Notes: generated by a model from the sequence alone, not told the origin. Shown: positions 6,530 to 12,512, counted from the stretch's first letter. The stretch: 12,512 nucleotides of DNA from Microcaldota archaeon (GCA_028867845.1 JAGWFU010000013.1:1-12512), one strand, 5' to 3'. A program made the numbers and translations.

Positions 6530-7423
6530 ATGCAAAGCTTAAAAGGGTTTAGCAAGGCGGGCGCAGCGGACGTCAGGAGGGCCACTGAACCAAGGAGAAT
6601 GGGTTCCAACAAGTACGACAACGGCTCGGTGCTTATAGTCGGCGGCGGCAGGGAGTACCACGGCGCGCCGCTGATGGCGGCGTTCGGCGCGAGCAATACG
6701 ATAGCAGCTTTGAGGACGGCTTCAGGCAATGTTACTATCGCGGTGCCGAATCGTGTAGCGAACGCGGTAAGGGCGCTATCCGCAAACATGATAGTTAGAG
6801 AGCTCGGCTCGGATACATTGAGCAAGGCTGACATAAAGGTAATCGGCTCGATCAGGCACGATGTCACTGTGATAGGCCCAGGCATAGACACGGACAAGAA
6901 GAGCTTGGAGGCGATCCACTCGCTCATCAAGGCTGAGATCAAGGCGGGCAAGAGCCTGGTGATAGACGCCACAGCCATAAAGACTCTGCTCACATCGGAA
7001 AGGCTGGGCAAGCACGTGGTCATAACGCCGCATACCGGGGAGTTCAGGGACCTCACCGGCCTGGACCTCAAGAAGGCTGGCATCACTGAACGGATAAAGG
7101 CATCGGTGCAGGTTGCAAAGAAACTGGGTTGCGTTGTTGTGCTCAAGGGGCACGAGACCGTGATAACCGATGGCAAAACATTCAAGGTCAACGTGGCGAA
7201 GACATCTGCTCTCGCCACTATTGGCACAGGAGACGTGCTCTGCGGGATAATCGCGAGCTACATGGCGTCGCACAAGGACGCCTACGAGTCAGCTGTCGCG
7301 GGAGTGCATGTGCACTCTCTGGTCGGCGACATGCTGGCAGGGAAGATGGGCACCCACATAATCGCGATGGACGTCGCGGAGCACATCCCCGATGTATTAA
7401 AAGGCTTTGATGTAGCGGTATAA
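6530..7423 (+). CDS. nnrD: ADP/ATP-dependent NAD(P)H-hydrate dehydratase
   Basis: A 297-residue ribokinase-like protein that repairs hydrated NAD(P)H (NAD(P)HX), using ADP or ATP. Family marks are VLIVGGGREYHGAP near the N-terminus, VIGPGIDTD, VIDATAIKTL, TPHTGEFRDLTG, a VVLKGHETVITDG strand, and ATIGTGDVLCG, whose Asp (about residue 235) is the catalytic base position. Only the dehydratase domain is present; the epimerase domain (NnrE) often fused N-terminally is absent. In-frame ATGs at 6515, 6524 and 6530 and a TTG at 6512 compete. I prefer 6530 because a weak TATA-like GATTTTAG (6501-6508) lies about 25 nt upstream, but 6515 behind a purine-rich stretch is also possible. argS follows after 13 nt, so the two probably form an operon. 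Confidence 0.88.
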   Translation: MQSLKGFSKAGAADVRRATEPRRMGSNKYDNGSVLIVGGGREYHGAPLMAAFGASNTIAALRTASGNVTIAVPNRVANAVRALSANMIVRELGSDTLSKADIKVIGSIRHDVTVIGPGIDTDKKSLEAIHSLIKAEIKAGKSLVIDATAIKTLLTSERLGKHVVITPHTGEFRDLTGLDLKKAGITERIKASVQVAKKLGCVVVLKGHETVITDGKTFKVNVAKTSALATIGTGDVLCGIIASYMASHKDAYESAVAGVHVHSLVGDMLAGKMGTHIIAMDVAEHIPDVLKGFDVAV

Positions 7424-7436
7424 GCTAGTTGAGAAC

Positions 7437-9299
7437 ATGGACTCCCCGTACTCTGGCGTGATTGAGGAGATATCTTCATCCCTTGTCAGCGCAGCAGAGG
7501 CGGCGGGTTACAAGGTGACCGCTGCTGAGACCGGGGTGGACAGGTCTAGGGCGTTCAGCGACTTCGCATCCACCGTCGCGCTCAAGCTGGCCAAGAGGCT
7601 CAACAAGAACGCGGACGAGATTGGGAACGCGATAAAGGCCAAGCTGGAACTCCCGAAGGGCGTAGACAGCGTGGAGGTCAAGAACGGGTTCCTCAACTTC
7701 AACCTGAACAGGCAGTGGTTCGCGCAGTCGGTGATAGACTACCTGACCGAGAAGGATGGAAAGAACATCAGGTCATCCGTGGGTAAGGGCAGGAGCGTGA
7801 TAATAGAGTATCCTAGCGTCAACCCAAACAAGCCATGGCACATCGGCCATCTCAGGAACGCGCTCACAGGCGATGTGCTCGCCAACATGCACGAAGCGAC
7901 AGGCTACGACGTGCAGCGCGAGGACTACATAGACGACCTTGGTCTGCAGATGGCGGAGGCCGTGTGGTGGCACGTGAAGAACAGCACCAAGCCAGAGGGG
8001 AAGTTCGACCAGTGGGTGGGCAAGGACTACGTCCATGCCAACAAGTACATGGCTGAGCACGACTCCAAGGCGGAGATCGCCAAGGTGTTGCAGCTTATGG
8101 AGCAGGACGGCACTTATGAAGAGGAACTGGGCAGGAGCATGGCCGAGAGGTGCGTGCGCGCCCAGTATGAGACCGCGTTCGACTACAAGGTATACCACGA
8201 CATAATGGTCTGGGAGAGCGACATACTCCGCGCAGAGCTGCTCACCAAGGCGATGGACCTGCTGGAGGCCAAGGGAACCGCGAAGAGGATAAAGGGCGGC
8301 AAGTTCGATGGCTGCTTCGGCATAGACCTCGCCGACATAAAGGACCTGCCTGCGGAGCTGAAGGGGCAGAAGGAGACGATAAAGGTGTTGGTGAGGAGCG
8401 ACGGCACTCCCGCGTACCTGGCCAAGGACATAGCCTTCCACATGTGGAAGCTCGGGATAATAGAGGCGGACTTCAAGGTCAAGCCCTTCATAGAAGAGCA
8501 GCCGAACGGCAATCCCCTAATGACTACGGGCAAGGATGGTAAGGAGCTGAGGTTCAACGGCACGGAGCTTGCGATAAACATAATCGGGTCCGCGCAGGGA
8601 TACCCGCAGATGCTGCTCAGGCTCGCCATCGAGGCGGTGAGCGGCAAGAGCGACTCGATAAAGCATCTGGCGTACGGCGAGGTTGAGCTCGAGTCCGGTG
8701 CCCTGTCCGGAAGGAAGGGCACGTGGATAGGGTACAGCGCCGACGACCTGTTCAGGGAGGCGAAGCAGATGGCCTCCACGCAGATAAAGGAGAGGTTCAA
8801 GTTCAGCGATGCGGAGTACAACGAGATAGCCGGCAGCGTTGCTCTCGCCGCGATAAGGTTCGAGTACCTGAGGCTCGGGCCAGAGAAGAAGCTCGTCTTC
8901 TCGTGGGACAGGGCGCTCAGCTTCGAGGGCAACTCCGGTCCCTATGTGCAATACACCTACGCTAGGGCATCCAGGATACTCGATGACTCGAAGACCAAGG
9001 TCGGTTCCACTAAGGGCCTCTTCGGCACGATCACCGATACCGAGTTCGGGCTGGTGAAGCTGCTCTCGAACTCGAGGGAGGTTCTGGAGAAGGCGACAGC
9101 CGAGCTGAGGCCCAACACGCTGTGCGAGTACCTGATAGAGTTGTCTCTCATGTTCTCGAGGTTCTACGAGCAGTCGCCTGTGCTGAAGGCGGAGAACGAG
9201 GAGGTCAAGAGGTCGAGGATCGCCATACTTGTCGCATTCAGGATTGTGGTTGGGCAGATGCTCGGCGTACTGGGCATAGATGCGCTTGAGCGCATGTAA
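7437..9299 (+). CDS. argS: Arginyl-tRNA synthetase (class I)
   Basis: 620 residues, full length for the family. An N-terminal add-1 domain (about 1-110) precedes the class I signature, HIGH at 135-138 followed by LRNALTGD. The KMSKS-loop equivalent is LSGRKG (423-428), a variant common in ArgRS, which often lacks canonical KMSK. The C-terminal DALR anticodon-binding domain starts near YVQYTYARASRI, and the protein ends in the typical LGVLGIDALERM. It charges tRNA-Arg in the cytosol. It lies 13 nt after nnrD and ends 50 nt before a tRNA-Arg gene. Arg codons in the window are mostly AGG, the codon that neighbouring tRNA reads. Confidence 0.97.
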   Translation: MDSPYSGVIEEISSSLVSAAEAAGYKVTAAETGVDRSRAFSDFASTVALKLAKRLNKNADEIGNAIKAKLELPKGVDSVEVKNGFLNFNLNRQWFAQSVIDYLTEKDGKNIRSSVGKGRSVIIEYPSVNPNKPWHIGHLRNALTGDVLANMHEATGYDVQREDYIDDLGLQMAEAVWWHVKNSTKPEGKFDQWVGKDYVHANKYMAEHDSKAEIAKVLQLMEQDGTYEEELGRSMAERCVRAQYETAFDYKVYHDIMVWESDILRAELLTKAMDLLEAKGTAKRIKGGKFDGCFGIDLADIKDLPAELKGQKETIKVLVRSDGTPAYLAKDIAFHMWKLGIIEADFKVKPFIEEQPNGNPLMTTGKDGKELRFNGTELAINIIGSAQGYPQMLLRLAIEAVSGKSDSIKHLAYGEVELESGALSGRKGTWIGYSADDLFREAKQMASTQIKERFKFSDAEYNEIAGSVALAAIRFEYLRLGPEKKLVFSWDRALSFEGNSGPYVQYTYARASRILDDSKTKVGSTKGLFGTITDTEFGLVKLLSNSREVLEKATAELRPNTLCEYLIELSLMFSRFYEQSPVLKAENEEVKRSRIAILVAFRIVVGQMLGVLGIDALERM

Positions 9300-9301
9300 G
9301 C

Positions 9302-9336
9302 TTGCCGAGAAAACAGTTAAATAGCTTTAACGGCAA
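9302..9336 (+). promoter_or_regulatory. Promoter-like dyad before tRNA-Arg
   Basis: GTTAAA-TAGC-TTTAAC (9316-9331) is a perfect 6-bp inverted repeat. TTGCC (9302-9306) and GGCAA (9332-9336) form outer arms. GTTAAATAGC is centred about 29 nt before the mature tRNA 5' end (9350), the expected TATA position. The dyad starts 3 nt after the argS stop, so an argS transcript end signal is an alternative reading. Confidence 0.45.
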
Positions 9337-9349
9337 TAGAGGCTAGAGT

Positions 9350-9461
9350 GGGCTCGTAGCTCAGCTTGGATAGAGCGACGTCCTCCTAAGACGAAGGTCG
9401 GGGGTTCAAAATGTATTTAAGGGTTAGCTCTTAAATCCTCATGAAAATCCCCCCGGGCCCG
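9350..9461 (+). tRNA. tRNA-Arg (anticodon CCT) with a T-loop intron
   Basis: Acceptor GGGCTCG (9350-9356) pairs with CGGGCCC (9454-9460) with one T-G wobble; discriminator G is at 9461. The D stem is GCTC/GAGC. The anticodon stem ACGTC/GACGA has four pairs plus an A-A mismatch at 27/43, with loop CTCCTAA and anticodon CCT (reads AGG). The variable loop is AGGTC. T stem GGGGG (9400-9404) pairs with CCCCC (9449-9453), but the T-loop is interrupted by 37 nt. Removing 9411-9447 gives the normal loop TTCAAAT and a 75-nt mature tRNA. No CCA is encoded. The next ATG is only 13 nt past the discriminator base. Confidence 0.93.
9411..9447 (+). other. tRNA intron (T-loop, between positions 59 and 60) with bulge-helix-bulge
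   Basis: A canonical archaeal splicing motif can be drawn. The exon helix is T stem GGGGG/CCCCC. The central 4-bp helix pairs exon TTCA (9405-9408) with intron TGAA (9442-9445). The 3-nt bulges are AAA (9409-9411) and AAT (9446-9448). The intron side begins with TG/CA (9412-9413 with 9440-9441), then a 9-bp stem ATTTAAGGG/CTCTTAAAT (9415-9423 with 9428-9436) capped by TTAG. Cutting after the second nucleotide of each bulge yields exactly TTCAAAT. The structure is drawn by eye. Confidence 0.88.
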
Positions 9462-9474
9462 CTTTCGTGATAAC

Positions 9475-10521
9475 ATGCCTAAGAAGATAAAGCAGAGCAA
9501 GGAACCTGTCTTCATAGTCAGGCCGGTGAAGAAGAACTTCGGCCTCGACTACCTGCACATATCCCTGATAGTGCTGGTGATAGCCCTTGTGGCGCTTGCT
9601 TTCGGCATCTCTCTGTTCAAGCCAGGAGCCTCCATGGGCAGCGGCTGCCAGTACGGCGCGCTCAACGGGACATGCGTAACGCCGATCCACAACTCGAGCC
9701 AGGCCCTTCTGGGCGCGGAGAGGATACTCGCCTCCTATGGCAGCCTAAACAGCTCTTTGTCGCTGCTTCCATACTACTCATTGGTCAACCAGTCCACGGT
9801 GGACTACCTGCCATCGCAGGCCAAGTGGTACGTCTCGGTGCCGTACATTAACCCGCTGTCCCGCCACCAGGTATTCAGGGTCTCTTTCACCCTCTTCGAT
9901 TCCAACCTCTCTCTTGCGACCCCATACACCCAGCTGCTGTCTCCTGTATCCTACACCAACAACAGCGTGGCAGGGCTTGGCTCCGTGAGCATCTCTGGGA
10001 GGACACTGTGCCAGACAACCACTCCAATTCCTGTTTACCTTATAACTGACCCCTACTCGCCTGGCGCCCTCGGTGCGATATCCACTGCGGCCAACGCAAC
10101 CAAGCAGTTCGGCAGCCAGGTCAACATGAGCTACTACTTCGTGTTCGGCGCGCCATCCATCAGGTTCTACAAGAGCTTCGGGCTCGTTCAGACACAGGCA
10201 CTCGGACAATACCTCTCCTGCGCTTCCAGGCAGAGCAACTTCGCAGGATACGCTGCCAACGTGAGCTCAGTGTTCACTGGCACGCCAATCAGCAACTCTA
10301 CGCTCTCCGACATTGCAGCTGCATCGAACCTCAACACCACAAAGCTCAACACCTGCCTGGCGAACGTGAGCGTGGCGCTCAACTACCAGGCCCAGCTGTC
10401 AGACCTGTACAACCTGCAGTACAGTCCGGGATTCGTGGTTAACTGCAAGTACGGCACCATACCGGAGACCCTGAACTACTCGATAGACTACGCGCTTGGC
10501 TCGCTTCCTGGCGCGCACTGA
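9475..10521 (+). CDS. Membrane-anchored DsbA-like thioredoxin-fold protein lacking the CXXC motif
   Basis: 348 residues. A basic N-terminus and one transmembrane helix (about 27-48) anchor a large external domain. Residues 185-341 follow the DsbA layout: strand PVYLITDPYSPGA, where DPxCPxC would be expected; a helical insert GQYLSCASRQSNFAGY...LSDIAAASNLNTTKLNTCL like the DsbA insert; and YSPGFVVNCKY, which supplies the cis-Pro (P318). Both active-site cysteines are replaced (S195, A198), so ordinary thiol-disulfide exchange is not expected. Six other cysteines (58, 67, 179, 249, 294, 324) may form structural disulfides. There are 13 Asn-X-Ser/Thr sequons, consistent with heavy N-glycosylation outside the cell. 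The ATG follows GTGAT by 3 nt. The fold call is by pattern only; function is unknown. Confidence 0.72.
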   Translation: MPKKIKQSKEPVFIVRPVKKNFGLDYLHISLIVLVIALVALAFGISLFKPGASMGSGCQYGALNGTCVTPIHNSSQALLGAERILASYGSLNSSLSLLPYYSLVNQSTVDYLPSQAKWYVSVPYINPLSRHQVFRVSFTLFDSNLSLATPYTQLLSPVSYTNNSVAGLGSVSISGRTLCQTTTPIPVYLITDPYSPGALGAISTAANATKQFGSQVNMSYYFVFGAPSIRFYKSFGLVQTQALGQYLSCASRQSNFAGYAANVSSVFTGTPISNSTLSDIAAASNLNTTKLNTCLANVSVALNYQAQLSDLYNLQYSPGFVVNCKYGTIPETLNYSIDYALGSLPGAH

Positions 10522-10530
10522 GGCAAGGCA

Positions 10531-10561
10531 ACCTTATTAAACCTTACATATCCAGTATATC
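10531..10561 (+). promoter_or_regulatory. Promoter region of the unknown helical protein
   Basis: The 64-nt gap holds TTATTAAA (10534-10541) and GTATATC (10555-10561). The latter is about 28 nt before the TTG at 10586 and fits a leaderless start there. ACCTTA occurs twice exactly 10 bp apart (10531, 10541), one helical turn, and could be a factor site or chance. Confidence 0.35.
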
Positions 10562-10585
10562 AGTCCGGCCTAGAGAACCAGGATA

Positions 10586-11401
10586 TTGAACCGTAGCGTG
10601 AGTGATGGATTGGAGGCCTCCAGGAGCAGATCAAGGATAATAGACAAGGCACTCACCATAGGGATAAAGTCGAGGGCAAACTCGCTTCCGTTCAAGTCGT
10701 TGCTCTACGCGATGTCCCACGCTAGGCTTAAGATGGGCAACAGCAAGGCGCAGGTGACTACCCTGCACCTGAAGAAGCTAACCCAGAGCCAGAGGATAAT
10801 ACACGAGATAGCGAAGGGTCTGGACGCACAGGAGGATCCCGACCCCAGCGCCATCTACAAGCACATTAAGGGGGCGACAGCGCACTATGTCAACCTCTTC
10901 TATGCGCTCACCAGCGAGGAGAGGACGGAGTACATAGCCAAGATAGGCAGGATGAAGCTCTCAAGGGAGATAAGGCCCGAGGAGAACCTGCTGCTGATGC
11001 CAGCGATTAATGCCGAATTGAGGGAGCAGAAGAGCAACGTGATAAACACCATAGCCAATCGGCTCTACAGGGCGCCGTTCAAGGTCCTTTACGACTCGAG
11101 CAAGTCCGCGCTGCACGTGGCGCTGCTGGAGCGCAACATGGCGATAAAGAGCGTGCCCGAGCAGATGCTCAAGAACTTCTCCAGCATAATGTCCAAGATG
11201 GACGAGGTCATAAAGTCTATAGACATGGGCCTCATCGATGCCACCACCTTCGACGAGGTGAAGAACGAGTTCGTGGCCGACGCGGTCAACTTCTCTGCAC
11301 AGACGGAGATAGGGCTGGTTAGCGTCATCTCCGAGCGTATAGACACAGACAAGGTCAAGATGGAGAGGCTCTACAAGCTGCACAGGAAGAACAGGAGATG
11401 A
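10586..11401 (+). CDS. Unrecognised basic, helical cytoplasmic protein
   Basis: 271 residues with no recognised family. It is cysteine-free, has no signal peptide or membrane segment, and is predicted mostly alpha-helical. It is rich in Lys/Arg, with basic ends (SRSRSR near residue 13 and KLHRKNRR at the C-terminus), which suggests nucleic-acid or ribosome contact, though this is only a guess. The start is uncertain: TTG at 10586 gives the longest frame and sits about 28 nt after a TATA-like GTATATC; GTG at 10598 is the next option. Codon use (AGG, ATA, GC-ending codons) matches its neighbours, so it looks like a resident gene. It is flanked by the DsbA-like gene and tRNA-Glu on the same strand. 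Confidence 0.72.
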   Translation: MNRSVSDGLEASRSRSRIIDKALTIGIKSRANSLPFKSLLYAMSHARLKMGNSKAQVTTLHLKKLTQSQRIIHEIAKGLDAQEDPDPSAIYKHIKGATAHYVNLFYALTSEERTEYIAKIGRMKLSREIRPEENLLLMPAINAELREQKSNVINTIANRLYRAPFKVLYDSSKSALHVALLERNMAIKSVPEQMLKNFSSIMSKMDEVIKSIDMGLIDATTFDEVKNEFVADAVNFSAQTEIGLVSVISERIDTDKVKMERLYKLHRKNRR

Positions 11402-11415
11402 GCCGGCCACACCCG

Positions 11416-11446
11416 CCTATAAATACGTTATCCTTCAAATTATATC
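11416..11446 (+). promoter_or_regulatory. TATA-like elements before tRNA-Glu
   Basis: CTATAAATAC (11416-11425) and AAATTATATC (11437-11446) lie about 43 and 23 nt before the mature 5' end of tRNA-Glu (11464). Either could be the TATA box, depending on whether the primary transcript has a 5' leader. Confidence 0.4.
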
Positions 11447-11463
11447 TGCTTGGTTCAGCGTGG

Positions 11464-11538
11464 GCTCCTATCGTCTAGCCCGGTCAAGGACGCGGCCCTC
11501 TCAAGGCCGAAACTCGGGTTCAAATCCCGGTGGGAGCA
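11464..11538 (+). tRNA. tRNA-Glu (anticodon CTC)
   Basis: A 75-nt tRNA without intron. Acceptor GCTCCTA pairs with TGGGAGC (one T-G wobble), discriminator A. D stem GTCT/GGAC. Anticodon stem CGGCC/GGCCG with loop CTCTCAA and anticodon CTC (reads GAG). T stem TCGGG/CCCGG with loop TTCAAAT. No CCA is encoded. A tyrosine recombinase gene begins 62 nt downstream. Confidence 0.96.
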
Positions 11539-11564
11539 TCTTACTCGGAGTTCTAATCCCTTAC

Positions 11565-11586
11565 GCAAAGATATATATAACTTTGC
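11565..11586 (+). promoter_or_regulatory. Palindromic TATA promoter of the tyrosine recombinase
   Basis: GCAAAG (11565-11570) and CTTTGC (11581-11586) form perfect 6-bp arms around an AT tract containing TATATATA (11572-11579). The 22-bp unit is palindromic at all but one symmetric pair. The TATA box is about 25 nt before the ATG at 11601, predicting a leaderless mRNA. The arms flank the TATA box as an operator would; recombinase binding is an alternative. Confidence 0.5.
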
Positions 11587-11600
11587 CCATGTAATCATTC

Positions 11601-12512
11601 ATGGCCGATGTGGAGCGTTCCATCAGGCAGGTCCTCGACAGCATAGAGAAGGACAAAAAGATACCCAAAGAGAACAAGAGCGCGCTCGAGAACCACATAA
11701 ACTTCCTCAGGGCGCGCGGAGCCGATCCTAAAACAGTATTGAAGCACCTCTACTGCATGAAAAAATTCCTGCCTGCGCTCGGCGGAGTGGATTGCAGGGA
11801 GGCCGACAGGCAGGACATAGAGCGCGCCATGGCGAAGATAGAGGCGCTGAGCATCGGCTCCGAGACGAAGAGGAACGTCAAGTCGATAATAAAGGCGTTC
11901 TACAAGCACATGCTGGGCGAAGACCTGTACTACCCAAAGCAGGTGGCGTGGATCAAGACCAGCCAGGCCAAGAACAAGAGGACGCTGCCCGAGGGCATAC
12001 TCACGGAGGACGACGTACTGAAGATGCTCACCGCATCCGGAAACGTCAGGGACAAGGCGATCGTCGCGCTGCTGTTCGACAGCGGAATCAGGGTCGGGGA
12101 GCTGCTTGGGGTAAGGGTGAAGGACGTAGACCTGGACTCCGAACCCGCACACGTGACAGTGAACGGCAAGACCGGCATGAGGAGGATACCAATCCTGTTC
12201 AGCGTCCCCTACCTCGCCGGATACCTGAACACCATCAGGGATAGGAAGCAGCCGGAGCCGCTGTTCATGGCGATAGGCTCTTGGAGCAATCTGGAGAGGC
12301 CTGTGGAGCGCGCCGCGGTCGCCAAGGTGCTGAAGCTCGCGGCCAAGAGGTCGCATATCGACAAGCCGATAAACCCCCACGCGTTCAGGCACGCCAGGGC
12401 CACCTACTACGCCAGCAGGCTCACCGAGCAGCAGCTAAAGGCCTTCTTCGGCTGGACCGGCGACTCGAGGATGGCGAGCACTTATGTCCACCTCTCCGGG
12501 AGGGACATAGAC
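11601..12512 (+). CDS. Tyrosine recombinase/integrase, 3' end cut by the window
   Basis: 304 residues are visible and the frame is still open at the right edge. An N-terminal SAM-like core-binding domain (about 22-110) precedes the catalytic domain. Active-site residues are R164 (GIRVGEL), K190 in the beta hairpin (VNGKTG), H260-x-x-R263 (HAFRHARAT), W285 (FFGWTGDSR) in place of the second His, and nucleophile Y295 (STYVHLSG). Trp at that position is found in functional tyrosine recombinases, so the enzyme looks intact. Since Y295 is present, only the C-terminal tail is missing. The WTGDSRM..TYVHLSGRDID pattern resembles archaeal element-encoded integrases more than XerA, which keeps the His. 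It has its own palindromic promoter and lies just after tRNA-Glu. Whether it is a mobile-element integrase or a host recombinase is not settled here. Confidence 0.9.
   Translation, partial: MADVERSIRQVLDSIEKDKKIPKENKSALENHINFLRARGADPKTVLKHLYCMKKFLPALGGVDCREADRQDIERAMAKIEALSIGSETKRNVKSIIKAFYKHMLGEDLYYPKQVAWIKTSQAKNKRTLPEGILTEDDVLKMLTASGNVRDKAIVALLFDSGIRVGELLGVRVKDVDLDSEPAHVTVNGKTGMRRIPILFSVPYLAGYLNTIRDRKQPEPLFMAIGSWSNLERPVERAAVAKVLKLAAKRSHIDKPINPHAFRHARATYYASRLTEQQLKAFFGWTGDSRMASTYVHLSGRDID

Noticed and set aside
6505..7227. 240-codon open frame on the minus strand opposite nnrD
   Set aside because: The plus strand encodes a clear NnrD with all family motifs; the minus frame has no recognisable domain and reflects GC-biased third positions.
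7773..8932. Long minus-strand open frames across argS
   Set aside because: They are shadows of argS; their products are low-complexity and His/Leu/Ser-rich with no domain.
9350..9461. tRNA-Arg as a disrupted pseudogene
   Set aside because: The insertion has exact bulge-helix-bulge geometry and its removal restores a perfect T-loop; the acceptor, D and T stems are fully paired and the only flaw elsewhere is an A-A mismatch at 27/43.
11450..11731. 93-codon plus-strand frame spanning tRNA-Glu and the recombinase start
   Set aside because: It overlaps the tRNA and is out of frame with the recombinase; no coding signal.
11595..12392. 265-codon minus-strand frame opposite the recombinase
   Set aside because: The plus-strand frame carries the complete R-K-HxxR-W-Y active site and stays open to the edge.
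1..12512. CRISPR array, insertion sequence or long direct repeats
   Set aside because: No regularly spaced repeats, transposase or terminal inverted repeats were seen on reading the window.

Overview
The window is a compact, fairly GC-rich stretch of archaeal chromosome. Archaeal marks are a Sec61-beta subunit, TATA boxes about 25-30 nt upstream of start codons (suggesting leaderless mRNAs), tRNA genes without encoded CCA, a bulge-helix-bulge tRNA intron outside the anticodon loop, and archaeal-type YchF and NFACT/RqcH proteins. Heavy use of AGG (Arg) and ATA (Ile) codons, tight packing and the non-canonical tRNA intron point to a DPANN archaeon, perhaps Micrarchaeota/ARMAN-like. That placement is inference.

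Layout. (1) 3-680: 3' end of an RqcH/NFACT gene, abutting a convergent short-chain dehydrogenase (681-1391, minus). (2) tRNA-Leu(CAG) on the minus strand and an APC amino-acid permease on the plus strand diverge from one AT-rich promoter. (3) 2952-3635: a toxin-antitoxin-like pair, a winged-helix protein overlapping a RelE/ParE-like toxin, with an inverted-repeat operator candidate over its TATA box, followed 18 nt later by ychF. (4) 4830-6461: a small four-helix membrane protein (minus), a 52-residue Sec61-beta gene (plus) and an AbrB plus winged-helix regulator (minus). (5) 6530-9461: nnrD, argS and an intron-bearing tRNA-Arg(CCT). (6) 9475-11401: a membrane-anchored, sequon-rich DsbA-like protein that has lost both active-site cysteines, and an unrecognised helical protein. 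(7) 11464-12512: tRNA-Glu(CTC) and a tyrosine recombinase cut by the window end.

Themes. Much of the window serves translation and its quality control (RqcH, YchF, ArgRS, three tRNAs, and RelE as a ribosome-linked toxin). Membrane and export functions are also present (Sec61-beta, permease, DsbA-like protein). The strongest single observation is the 37-nt intron in the T-loop of tRNA-Arg(CCT). It folds into a textbook bulge-helix-bulge, and splicing it out restores a perfect TTCAAAT loop. The most accessory-looking parts are the toxin-antitoxin pair and the recombinase beside tRNA-Glu. I see no CRISPR array, insertion sequence or rRNA. No gene-free gap exceeds about 200 nt, and the longest ones are occupied by tRNAs and promoters.
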